In this document: piece after piece, positions 6,640-13,626 of the stretch
How positions within the stretch are numbered: position 1 is the stretch's first letter
How the letters are laid out: every line of letters starts with the position of its first letter
Source: Rhodospirillaceae bacterium
GTDB lineage: Bacteria; Pseudomonadota; Alphaproteobacteria; CADEGL01
Assembly (NCBI GenBank): GCA_018699755.1
Contig: JABIRQ010000166.1
Coordinates: forward strand, 1 to 18,262
Reading direction: 5' to 3'
Length of the DNA stretch: 18,262 nucleotides
The notes under the pieces: generated by a model
The model's database searches: none
What the model saw: only the letters and a program-made list of their open reading frames with translations
Told to the model about the DNA's origin: nothing
Translations under genes and position numbers: made by a program

Positions 6640-7790
6640 GTGCCGAGAATCGCGCCCAGCGGGCGGCGCGGCGAGGGATCCGGCCGGTCGGCATAGCCCA
6701 GACGAAACAGCATCTGGACGGTATGGCCGGGCAGTGTCGCCGTCTCCGCCAGCATGCTCCGGCGCGCCACGTCGACCTCCGGATATTCCTGCAGGGCCTG
6801 GCTGACCGGATGCATGGCCACGCCGAGGAGGGTGGCCGCGAGGTTCAAGCGGGCATAGGCGCGGCCGGCCTCGACCTGGCTCTCGCGGGTGTTGTCGGCC
6901 GTGGTCAGCCAGCCGAAGCCATGGGTGCCGGCGAAATAACCCAGAGCGTAGTCGAGCCCCGCCTGGTGGGCCTGCGTGCCCGGGGTCGCGGCCTCCTCGA
7001 TCGACATCAGGCCAAGCCGCTTGGCCCACCAGAAGAAGGGGCCGTGAAGGTCGATGCCGTCGCGGTGCCGAGCGATCTCATCCGCCCCGATGCGGGTCAG
7101 CTTGAGGCTTTCCAACAGGGTGCGCGGGGTCTCCATCTCGATGCGCATGGCCTCGGTCGCGACCGCGCGGATGCGTGCGACATGCGCCGCCTCCGTCGCC
7201 AGGGCCAGGGCGGCCGCCGCGCTTCGGTGGGCTCGCCGCAGGGCCTCGGCGTGGTCCGGTGCGAGGGGCCGGTCGGTGTAGGGTTCCTTCGTGCTGCGCC
7301 GCAGGGGTATGGCGGCGAAGAGGGGATCCTTCGCAACCCCCGGATCGGCGATGAAGCGAATCCGCGCGACCGGCCGCTCGTCGATCCCCTCGGTGCCGTA
7401 GGCCCCCTCGGGGAACAGGTCGATCTCCATGCGGTGGCCGCCCTGGGCCGCGGCGATGCTCGCCAATTCGAGAAAGCAGCCATGGCCGATCAGGATCTGG
7501 CGGCCGAACGGGTCGGTCTCCGGGAGCAGGCGCTCCCGGTCGACGAAAAGGGTCGCGACCCCCGGCTCGGTCAGGTCGACCAGCCAGGGCTGAATATTGT
7601 GGGGGTTGGGGGCAAGGATGGCACGGGCCAGGGCGGCGCGGCGCGGATCGGCCTCATCGGCCCCGGGACCGCGCCAGGGGGCGACCGCCTCTTCGGGCAT
7701 GCCGTCGCAGGTCGCAAGAGAGAGGCCGGCGGCGGCGAGCACGGTGCCACCGCCGGCGATGCGGATGAAGGCGCGGCGCGATAGGGGCAT
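6636..7790 (-). CDS. Acg-family FMN-binding, nitroreductase-like protein with Tat signal
   Basis: 384 residues from the ATG at 7790, preceded by GGGAG about 8 nt upstream. A longer in-frame start at 7853 would place coding sequence over the promoter and operator. The N-terminus is a twin-arginine signal: SRRAFIR followed by a hydrophobic stretch (AGGGTVLAAAGLSLA), so a folded, cofactor-loaded protein is probably exported. Cys28 after SLAT is a weak lipobox-like site with the uncommon Thr at -1. The mature part has APNPHNIQPW, the N-x-QPW motif at which nitroreductase-fold proteins hold FMN. Further conserved blocks are RRSTKEPYTDRPL and, near the C-terminus, the NTRESQVEAGRAYARLNLAATLLG and HPVSQALQEY segments seen in the Acg (Rv2032-like) branch. 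The function of this branch is unclear; the partner substrate is unknown. It is followed directly by its MarR regulator. Confidence 0.85.
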   Translation of the reverse strand: MPLSRRAFIRIAGGGTVLAAAGLSLATCDGMPEEAVAPWRGPGADEADPRRAALARAILAPNPHNIQPWLVDLTEPGVATLFVDRERLLPETDPFGRQILIGHGCFLELASIAAAQGGHRMEIDLFPEGAYGTEGIDERPVARIRFIADPGVAKDPLFAAIPLRRSTKEPYTDRPLAPDHAEALRRAHRSAAAALALATEAAHVARIRAVATEAMRIEMETPRTLLESLKLTRIGADEIARHRDGIDLHGPFFWWAKRLGLMSIEEAATPGTQAHQAGLDYALGYFAGTHGFGWLTTADNTRESQVEAGRAYARLNLAATLLGVAMHPVSQALQEYPEVDVARRSMLAETATLPGHTVQMLFRLGYADRPDPSPRRPLGAILGT

Positions 7791-7810
7791 AGGTCGTCTC
7801 CCGTCCAGAA

Positions 7811-7824
7811 CATTCCATGGCATG
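7811..7824. promoter_or_regulatory. secondary operator-like palindrome
   Basis: CATTCCATGGCATG pairs with its own reverse complement at 6 of 7 positions. It shares the ATTCC half-site with the main palindrome at 7831-7850, and the two centres lie 23 bp apart, about two helical turns. It falls between the predicted promoter and the translation start of the nitroreductase-like gene. Two MarR dimers could bind on the same DNA face; this is inference. Confidence 0.4.
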
Positions 7825-7825
7825 C

Positions 7826-7853
7826 AGCATATACATTCCAAGGAATATATCAA
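7826..7853 (-). promoter_or_regulatory. sigma70-type promoter for the nitroreductase-marR operon
   Basis: Reading leftward, TTGATA (7853-7848; 5 of 6 to TTGACA) is followed after 16 nt by TATGCT (7831-7826; 4 of 6 to TATAAT). This is the AT-richest patch nearby and lies 36 nt upstream of the chosen ATG at 7790. The spacer is almost entirely filled by the palindrome at 7831-7850, a repressor-occlusion layout. Confidence 0.55.
7831..7850. promoter_or_regulatory. MarR-type operator palindrome
   Basis: A 20-bp AT-rich inverted repeat with half-sites ATACATTCCA and AGGAATATAT; 8 of 10 pairs match and the mismatches are the central pair and one inner pair. Size and symmetry are typical of MarR-family operators. 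It lies between the -35 and -10 elements of the operon that encodes the MarR protein, so autorepression is the simplest reading. Confidence 0.6.
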
Positions 7854-7870
7854 GTCGGAAAAGGAATCCC

Positions 7871-7903
7871 GAAAGAAAGACGCCCGGGACGATGCCCCGG
7901 GCG
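7871..7903 (-). terminator. intrinsic terminator after the Bax-inhibitor-1 gene
   Basis: In leftward RNA, CGCCCGGG and CCCGGGCG form a perfect 8-bp GC stem (7903-7896 with 7888-7881) around a 7-nt loop. It is followed by the U-rich tail TCTTTCTTTC (7880-7871). It lies 28 nt past the stop codon at 7931 and should separate this operon from the nitroreductase-marR promoter just beyond it. Confidence 0.8.
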
Positions 7904-7930
7904 CTTCCGTTTCGGTGTGTCTGCCGATCG

Positions 7931-8677
7931 CTAGCGGCGGTCGCCGAAGAGCGACAGCAGCATCACGAAGATGTTGATGAAGTCGAGATAGAGGCGAAGC
8001 GCCCCGTGCACCGCCTTCTTGGTGCCGATCTCAGCCGAATCGCTCTCCAGATACATGTTCTTGATGTTCTGGGTGTCGTAGGCGGTCAGCCCGACGAAGA
8101 CGATCACGCCGATGATCGAGATGATGAACTGCATCTGGGTGCTGCCCAGGAACATGTTCACCACGCTCGCGATCACGATGCCGATCAGCCCCATGAACAT
8201 GAACTGGCCGACCCCCGTCAGGTCGCGCTTGGTGGTGTAGCCGTAGAGGCTCATCACCCCGAAGACGGAGGCCGCGATGAAGAAGACGCGCGCGATGCTG
8301 GTCGTCGTGTAGACGAGCGCCACGGAAGACAGCGAAGCGCCCATCGCCGCCGCGAACAGCCAGAACAGGAGCTGGGTCGTGCCCGCGCTCAATTTGTTGA
8401 TGCCGAAACTGATGACCAGGACGAAGGCCAGCGGGGCCAGCATGACCAGCCATTGCAGGGGCGAGGCGTAGATCGCCTGGCCGAGCGAGGTCAGGCCGGT
8501 CGGGTTGCCCGCGCCGTCCCAGGTCACCGCCGTCTGCATCAGGACCAGGGCAACCAGGCCGGTGATCGCCAGGCCGCCGGTCATGTAGTTGTAGACCCGC
8601 AGCATATAGGCGCGCAGACCCTCGTCGATATCCGCGCGGGCCGCGCCGCGCGTCAGAACACGTCGCTCGAGTGCCAT
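7931..8677 (-). CDS. Bax inhibitor-1 (BI-1)/YccA family membrane protein
   Basis: 248 residues, mostly hydrophobic, with about seven predicted transmembrane segments. Characteristic BI-1 features are the N-terminal RAYMLRVYNYMTGGLAITG, the central YGYTTKRDLTGVGQFMFMGLIG, and the C-terminal AYDTQNIKNMYLE followed by a last helix (GALRLYLDFINIFVMLLSLFG). The two Asp-containing C-terminal stretches correspond to the pH-sensing diaspartyl region known in bacterial BI-1 calcium-leak channels such as BsYetJ. The physiological role in proteobacteria is loosely defined and relates to membrane quality control and stress. GAGGG lies 6 nt before the ATG at 8677. A strong terminator follows. It is 66 nt downstream of the methyltransferase, on the same strand, so it may be the last gene of that transcript or have its own promoter. 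Confidence 0.93.
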   Translation of the reverse strand: MALERRVLTRGAARADIDEGLRAYMLRVYNYMTGGLAITGLVALVLMQTAVTWDGAGNPTGLTSLGQAIYASPLQWLVMLAPLAFVLVISFGINKLSAGTTQLLFWLFAAAMGASLSSVALVYTTTSIARVFFIAASVFGVMSLYGYTTKRDLTGVGQFMFMGLIGIVIASVVNMFLGSTQMQFIISIIGVIVFVGLTAYDTQNIKNMYLESDSAEIGTKKAVHGALRLYLDFINIFVMLLSLFGDRR

Positions 8678-8743
8678 TGTTGTCCCTCTACTCCGAATGA
8701 ACGCCGAAACTCGGGTCAGGATATTGGTCGCGGCTACCGGAAA

Positions 8744-9574
8744 TCAACCGCTTGCGGGTCGATTTCGGCCCGCCTTGCGACAGTGAAGCAGGTGGTTGTT
8801 GTTGAGGCGGAAGCGGCGCCGCGTCTCTGCGTCGAACAGGTCCTTGGTGGCCAGAACCTTTGCGTCCAGCCCGGCCTCGGACAGACGGGCCGGCAGGTCG
8901 TTGCCGTAGACGCGGAAATGAAAGGGGTGGCCGAAGGCGGCCAGGCGCCCCTCCGGGGTGTCGATCGAGGAATCCTCGTAGGTCGGGTTGTCCGGGTCGT
9001 AGGGCACCATGACGACGGCCCAGCCGCCGGGGCGCAGGACGCGGCCCAATTCGCGGATCGCGGGGCGGTCGTTACGGATATGCTCCAGCACGTGGGACGA
9101 CAGGACGATATCGAACCGGCCCTCCTCGAAGGGCAAGGCCTTGATGTCCGTTTCGACATCGGCGCCGGCGCTGAACCGGTCGACGCCGACATAGCCGTCG
9201 CCGTGCAATTCGCGAAACCGGCCCTCCATGCAGGATTCCGGCGCCGTGTGCAGGACCCGGGCCGGGCGCGTCATGAAGTCCGTTTGTCCGGCGAGATAGA
9301 GCCAGAGGATGCGATGGCGCTCGACCGAACCGCAGGTCGGGCATTGAACATTCGGGCGGTTGTCCAGGCCGAAGGGTAGGAATCGTCCCGCCCGATTGCC
9401 GCAGATCGGGCATTCCACTTCGCCGGAGGCCGGCGCGGGACCGTCCGGCGCGACATCTGGCTGGCCGTCGCATAGGGCTTCCTCGCGGTAGACCCGGCGG
9501 TAAGCTTCCTCCTCCGTGATCTCGTCGGCGACCACGCCGCGCAGAAAACGCTTGAGGTTTAGTCCGAAAGACAT
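8744..9574 (-). CDS. class I SAM-dependent methyltransferase with N-terminal zinc-ribbon-like segment
   Basis: 276 residues. Residues about 55-80 contain CPICG and, further on, CPTCG, two CxxC knuckles resembling a zinc ribbon. They lead into RHRILWLYL and the methyltransferase domain. Motif I is unusual: VLHTAPESCMEGRF instead of the common DxGxGxG. This is followed by YVGVD (acidic loop), DIKALPFEEGRFDIVLSSHVLEH (Methyltransf_11 core) and LRPGGWAVVMVP. Relatives with this CxxC head often lie in glycan or lipid loci, but the acceptor is unknown. The ATG at 9574 has GGGAG 6 nt upstream, and that ribosome-binding site forms the 3' arm of a perfect hairpin. Same-strand frames extending further upstream run inside the permease gene and are not real. 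Confidence 0.88.
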   Translation of the reverse strand: MSFGLNLKRFLRGVVADEITEEEAYRRVYREEALCDGQPDVAPDGPAPASGEVECPICGNRAGRFLPFGLDNRPNVQCPTCGSVERHRILWLYLAGQTDFMTRPARVLHTAPESCMEGRFRELHGDGYVGVDRFSAGADVETDIKALPFEEGRFDIVLSSHVLEHIRNDRPAIRELGRVLRPGGWAVVMVPYDPDNPTYEDSSIDTPEGRLAAFGHPFHFRVYGNDLPARLSEAGLDAKVLATKDLFDAETRRRFRLNNNHLLHCRKAGRNRPASG

Positions 9575-9578
9575 CCAT

Positions 9579-9596
9579 TGCTCCCGCAAGGGAGCA
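9579..9596 (-). promoter_or_regulatory. hairpin occluding the methyltransferase ribosome-binding site
   Basis: In leftward RNA, TGCTCCC-TTGC-GGGAGCA makes a perfect 7-bp stem with a 4-nt loop. It starts 7 nt after the permease stop codon. Its 3' arm contains GGGAG, the Shine-Dalgarno sequence for the methyltransferase ATG 4 nt past the stem. Folding would limit free initiation, so the gene may depend on ribosomes finishing the permease. No U-tract follows, so it is not a standard terminator. Confidence 0.5.
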
Positions 9597-9603
9597 TAGG
9601 GCG

Positions 9604-12156
9604 TTATTCGTTGCGGAGTAGGGGGGCGGGCTTGCGGGCGAGGGCGCGCCAGGTGCCGACGAAGCCGGCGAACAGGGTGATGGCTGTGGCGATCAGCGCT
9701 ACCGCCGCCACCGCTTCGGGCGCGAAACGCCAGGGAATCTGCATGGTCTGGGTCGCCAGGGCCCAGCCCGCGGCGGTCCCCAGCACGGCCGCGATGGCCG
9801 CCGTGGCCAGGCCGAGCAGTCCGTATTCGAGCAGATAGGCTTTCAGCACATCGGCCCGGGTGGCGCCGAGGACCTTGAGGACCACGGCGTCGTAGACTCG
9901 GCGCCGATGGCCTGCCGCGACCGCCCCGGCCAAGACCAGGACACCGGCCAGCAGGGTCACGCCGGCGGTCGCGCGCACGGCCAGGCCGACCTTCTCCATG
10001 ATGCTCGTGATCGCCTCGAGGGCGTCGCGCACCCGGATCGCGGAGACGTTCGCGAAGCGGTCGGCGACCGCGCGTTCCAAGGCGTCCTCGGCTGCCGGGT
10101 CTTTGGTATAGGCGGTCGCGATATGGGTCTGGGGCGCGGCCTCGAAAGTGCCGGGCGCGAAGACGAAAAAGAAATTCAGGCCCAGTTCCGACCAGTCGAT
10201 CTCGCGCAGATTGGCGATGCGCGCTTCGAATTCCCGGCCCAGCACATTGACCGCAATGGCGTCGCCGACGGCAAGTCCCATGCCCTCGGCCGCCCGTTGG
10301 TCGAAGGAGACGAGCGGTGGCCCAGCATAGTCTTTCGGCCACCATTCCCCGGCGACGAGATGCAGGGTCTCCGGCTGCTCGGCCGCGTAGGTGACACCCC
10401 GGTCGCTGCGGGTGACCCATTTGACGTCGTCGTCGACGACCGCTTCGTCGACCGGCACGCCGCCAATGCGGGTCAGCCGGCCACGCAGGCTGGGCACCCG
10501 CTCCATCCGCTCGATTCCCGGGACGGATTCGACCGTCGCGTCGAATTCGGCAACCTGATCGGGTTGGATGTCGATGAAGAAGAAGGACGGTGCGACATCC
10601 GGCATGCGCTCGCGCACCTGGCCGTCCACGCTGGCCTGCACCAGGACGACGGCGACCAAGACGGTCAGACCGATGCCGAGGGAAACGACCACGCTGGCCG
10701 TCGGCGCGCCCGGCCGGTGCAGATTGGCGAGGGCCAAGCGCAGGCTCGGCCGGCCAGCCAGGTGGGCCGATTTCGCGCCCGCGCGTCGGGCCAGGGTCGC
10801 AGTCAGGGCGGCCGCGCCGCGAAACAGGGCCAGGGCGGCGACCGCGCCGAGGCAGAAGACCGCGGTCAGGACGCGGTCGTCCGAGGCGGCCACGGCCAGG
10901 GCGATCAGCGCAAGCGCGCAGGCCCCCGTCGCCAGCAGGTCGCGCCGCGCCGGCCGACCCGCGGGCGGGGCGACCAGGGCGCGGAACAAGGCCGCGCCCG
11001 GCACCCGCCGCGCCCGCGCCAGTGGCCAGAGGGAGAAGGTGAGCGCGGTCAGCAGGCCGAAGGCCCCGGCCAGCAGGACCGGGCCGGGATAGACCGCGAG
11101 CCGGGCGGCGACCGGCAGGTTCTCGGCGAGGATGCCGGACAGGGCGAAGGGTATGGCGATGCCGATGGCAAGGCCGACGATCGTGCCCAGCGCCGCCAAG
11201 GCGAGGATCTGGAAGAGATAGATCCGGAAGACCAAGCCATTCGGCGCACCCAGGCATTTGTAGGTCGCGATGGTCGCGGTCTTGGCGTCGAGATGGGCTC
11301 TGACCGCGTTGGCCACACCGACACCGCCGACGAGCAGAGCGGTGAAGCCGACCAGGGTCAAATAGACTGCGACATGGCCGAGGAAATGGCGCATGCCAGG
11401 GGCCGCGTCGCTCAGCCCCCGGACCCGCCAGGCCGCGTCGGGAAAGGCGGTATGCAATTCCTCGGTCCAGGCGTCGATATCGGCGCCTTCGGCCAAGCGG
11501 ACCCGGTGGTTGTAGCGCACCAGGCTGCCCGGGCGGACCAGTTCGGTCGCGGCCAGGGCCTCGGCGGCGACCATCGCGCGCGGGCCCAGGGTGAAGGCCG
11601 AGGTGCCACGATCCGGTTCGTGCTCGATCGTGGCGCGCAACTCGAATTCGGTCTCGCCAAGGCGCAGCCGATCGCCGAGGTCGAGGTCGAGCCGGCGCAG
11701 CACCCCGGAATCGACCGCCGCGCCGAAAACCCCGTCGCGTTCCGCCAGCGCCTCGGCCAAGGACATGGTGGGGGCCAAGGTCATCGCGCCGTAGAGGGGA
11801 TAGGTCGAGTCGACCGCCTTCAATTCGACCAGGACGGGCCGCGCGTCCGCCGCGCCCGAACTTGCCCTCGCGGGGCGGGCCATGGCGCGCATCTCGGTGG
11901 TCGATGACAGGGCGCCGTGCCGGTCCAGCCAGGCCGTGGCGTCCTCGGCCACGGGATAGAGGCGCTGGCTGATCTCGACGTCGCCGCCCAGGATCGGCCG
12001 CGCGTCGGCCGCGATGCCGCGCTGCACGGCGAGAGAGACGGACCCGACCCCGGCGATCGCCGCCACCCCCAGGGCGAGGCAGGCGACGAAGACGCGGAAG
12101 CCCTTGAGACCGCCTCGCAGCTCGCGCCGCGCCAGGCGCAGGGCGAGCGCGTTCAA
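9604..12156 (-). CDS. ybbP: YbbP-like ABC transporter permease (FtsX/MacB superfamily)
   Basis: 850 residues, close to the length of YbbP-type permeases (around 800). An N-terminal membrane segment (about 20-45, FVACLALGVAAIAGVGSVSL) leads into a large periplasmic MacB-like domain. A first FtsX block follows (about 270-400, with GFTALLVGGVGVANAVRAHLD and the coupling stretch ATYKCLGA), then further helices, a second periplasmic domain, and a C-terminal FtsX block (about 715-840, with AVVLKVLGATRADVLKAYLLEY). Such permeases work with an ATPase as mechanotransmitters rather than classical pumps, possibly on lipids or lipoproteins. The start is TTG at 12156; it overlaps the ATPase stop as TTGA, so coupling is expected. 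The ybbA-ybbP-tesA neighbourhood is conserved in proteobacteria. Confidence 0.9.
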   Translation of the reverse strand: MNALALRLARRELRGGLKGFRVFVACLALGVAAIAGVGSVSLAVQRGIAADARPILGGDVEISQRLYPVAEDATAWLDRHGALSSTTEMRAMARPARASSGAADARPVLVELKAVDSTYPLYGAMTLAPTMSLAEALAERDGVFGAAVDSGVLRRLDLDLGDRLRLGETEFELRATIEHEPDRGTSAFTLGPRAMVAAEALAATELVRPGSLVRYNHRVRLAEGADIDAWTEELHTAFPDAAWRVRGLSDAAPGMRHFLGHVAVYLTLVGFTALLVGGVGVANAVRAHLDAKTATIATYKCLGAPNGLVFRIYLFQILALAALGTIVGLAIGIAIPFALSGILAENLPVAARLAVYPGPVLLAGAFGLLTALTFSLWPLARARRVPGAALFRALVAPPAGRPARRDLLATGACALALIALAVAASDDRVLTAVFCLGAVAALALFRGAAALTATLARRAGAKSAHLAGRPSLRLALANLHRPGAPTASVVVSLGIGLTVLVAVVLVQASVDGQVRERMPDVAPSFFFIDIQPDQVAEFDATVESVPGIERMERVPSLRGRLTRIGGVPVDEAVVDDDVKWVTRSDRGVTYAAEQPETLHLVAGEWWPKDYAGPPLVSFDQRAAEGMGLAVGDAIAVNVLGREFEARIANLREIDWSELGLNFFFVFAPGTFEAAPQTHIATAYTKDPAAEDALERAVADRFANVSAIRVRDALEAITSIMEKVGLAVRATAGVTLLAGVLVLAGAVAAGHRRRVYDAVVLKVLGATRADVLKAYLLEYGLLGLATAAIAAVLGTAAGWALATQTMQIPWRFAPEAVAAVALIATAITLFAGFVGTWRALARKPAPLLRNE

Positions 12157-12908
12157 CGGGTACCTTCGGTCGAGACTTGGCCCGAATCGACGATCCGGCC
12201 GTCCGTCATGCGCACGACCCGGCCGCAGCGCGCGGTCAGCTCCGTGTCATGGGTGATCAGCAGCAGGGTTGCGCCGATCCGTTCCTGCATGGAAAACAGC
12301 AGGTCCATCACGGCGGCCCCGGTTTCGCCGTCCAGATTGCCCGTCGGTTCGTCGGCCAGCAGCAAGGCGGGCTCGGTCGCCACGGCGCGGGCCAGGGCCA
12401 CCCGCTGCTGCTCGCCGCCCGAAAGCTGACCGGGATAGTGGGTTGTCCGAGGGCCCAGCCCGACCTCGTCCAGAACCGCCGCGGCCCGGTCGAAGGCGTC
12501 GCGCCGCCCGGCGAATTCCAGCGGCACGGCCACGTTCTCCAGGGCGGTCATGGTCGGGACCAGATGAAAGGACTGGAAGACGATGCCGATGCGGTCGCGC
12601 CGAAACAGGGCCAGATCGTCTTCGTCCATGGTGCCGAGGTCCTGCCCGGCGATGCGCACCGCGCCGGCGCTGGGCCGTTCCAATCCGGCGGCGATCATCA
12701 TCATCGTGGATTTCCCCGAGCCCGACGGGCCGACCACGCCGATGCGCTCTCCGGGCGCGACCACGAGGTCGATTCCACGAAGGATGTTGACCATGCCCGC
12801 TCCGCTTTCCAGAGTCAGGGCGATGGAACGCAATTCGATGATCGGCGTCTCGGGCGCCTTCTCCCGTGTCTTGTCCGAGTTTCGGGGCGGCGTCTGCGGC
12901 GAATTCAT
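12153..12908 (-). CDS. ybbA: YbbA-like ABC transporter ATP-binding protein
   Basis: 251 residues from the ATG at 12908, which has GAGGAG 4 nt upstream. All nucleotide-binding motifs are intact: Walker A GPSGSGKST (60-68), Q-loop FQSF (111-114), signature LSGGEQQR (162-169), Walker B LLLADEPTGNLD (182-193) and the H-loop His in LITHD (220). It belongs to the LolD/MacB/FtsE type. The extra ~22 N-terminal residues (NSPQTPPRNSDKTREKAPE) are polar and probably disordered. Its stop overlaps the permease start. Its start codon overlaps that of the divergent esterase by two bases, leaving no dedicated promoter space, so the promoter must lie inside the esterase gene. Confidence 0.92.
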   Translation of the reverse strand: MNSPQTPPRNSDKTREKAPETPIIELRSIALTLESGAGMVNILRGIDLVVAPGERIGVVGPSGSGKSTMMMIAAGLERPSAGAVRIAGQDLGTMDEDDLALFRRDRIGIVFQSFHLVPTMTALENVAVPLEFAGRRDAFDRAAAVLDEVGLGPRTTHYPGQLSGGEQQRVALARAVATEPALLLADEPTGNLDGETGAAVMDLLFSMQERIGATLLLITHDTELTARCGRVVRMTDGRIVDSGQVSTEGTR

Positions 12909-13626
12909 GGCTCTCCTCGCCCGGCGGGTTCCTTGGCGGTATTGGGGGCGATATTGGCGATTCGGCGCGGTTGTCAACGCCGGCCTGCTGTTTCTCGCTC
13001 TCGCGTCTCCGGCGCCGGCGGCGGAATTGCCCCGGCTCGTCCTGCTCGGCGACAGCCTGGTCGCCGGTTACGGCCTGCCCGAGGCGGAGGCCTTTCCCGC
13101 CGTCCTCGAACGCGCCCTGGCCGAAGCCGGGCGGCTCGCCACCGTGATCAATGCCGGGGTTTCCGGCGATACCACGGCCGGCGGCAAAGCCCGCCTGGCC
13201 TGGATGCTGGCCGACCGGCCCGACGCCGCGGTGGTCGAGCTGGGCGCCAATGACGGGCTGCGCGGCATCGATCCCGCCGAGACCCGGGCGAATCTCGATA
13301 CGATTCTGACCCAACTCTCGGTGGCGGGCGTGCCCGCGCTGCTCGCCGGGATGTATGCTCCCCCCAATCTGGGGCGGGAGTATGGCGCGGAATTCGACGC
13401 GATCTACCCCGATCTGGCGCGGGTGCACGGGGCGGCGCTGTATCCCTTCTTTCTCGAGGGCGTGGCGATGGAGGCCGGATTGAACCAGGCCGACGGCATC
13501 CATCCCAACGCGCAAGGGGTGGAGCGGATCGTCGCGGCGATCCTGCCCTATGTCCTGGCGCTCTTGGATGAAGCGGATTCGGCCGGAGCGGATTCGGCCG
13601 GAGCGGATTCGGCGGGAGCGGACTGA
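12907..13626 (+). CDS. tesA: TesA-like SGNH/GDSL arylesterase/thioesterase/lysophospholipase
   Basis: 239 residues. An N-terminal signal peptide is likely: Arg-rich start, hydrophobic AVVNAGLLFLALA, then SPAPAA-E as a signal-peptidase site, so it acts in the periplasm. Block I is GDSLVAGYG (nucleophile Ser50), block III is GANDG (Asn115) and block V is DGIHPNAQG (Asp196, His199), giving a complete catalytic triad. E. coli TesA hydrolyses acyl-CoAs, esters and lysophospholipids. The ATG at 12907 lacks a clear Shine-Dalgarno sequence; no alternative ATG/GTG/TTG occurs between it and the signal peptide core. The C-terminus is extended by three ADSAG repeats encoded by a minisatellite, and its last 79 nt overlap the convergent glycosyltransferase. 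It diverges from ybbA, as in many proteobacteria. Confidence 0.92.
   Translation: MALLARRVPWRYWGRYWRFGAVVNAGLLFLALASPAPAAELPRLVLLGDSLVAGYGLPEAEAFPAVLERALAEAGRLATVINAGVSGDTTAGGKARLAWMLADRPDAAVVELGANDGLRGIDPAETRANLDTILTQLSVAGVPALLAGMYAPPNLGREYGAEFDAIYPDLARVHGAALYPFFLEGVAMEAGLNQADGIHPNAQGVERIVAAILPYVLALLDEADSAGADSAGADSAGAD

Noticed and set aside
9575..11257. 560-codon N-terminal extension of the methyltransferase
   Set aside because: The extension is an out-of-frame reading of the permease gene, Arg/Gly/Pro-rich and motif-free; a normal start with ribosome-binding site exists at 9574.
9907..11907. 666-codon rightward open frame opposite the permease
   Set aside because: Gly/Gln/Asp/Arg-rich shadow translation opposite a clear FtsX-type permease.
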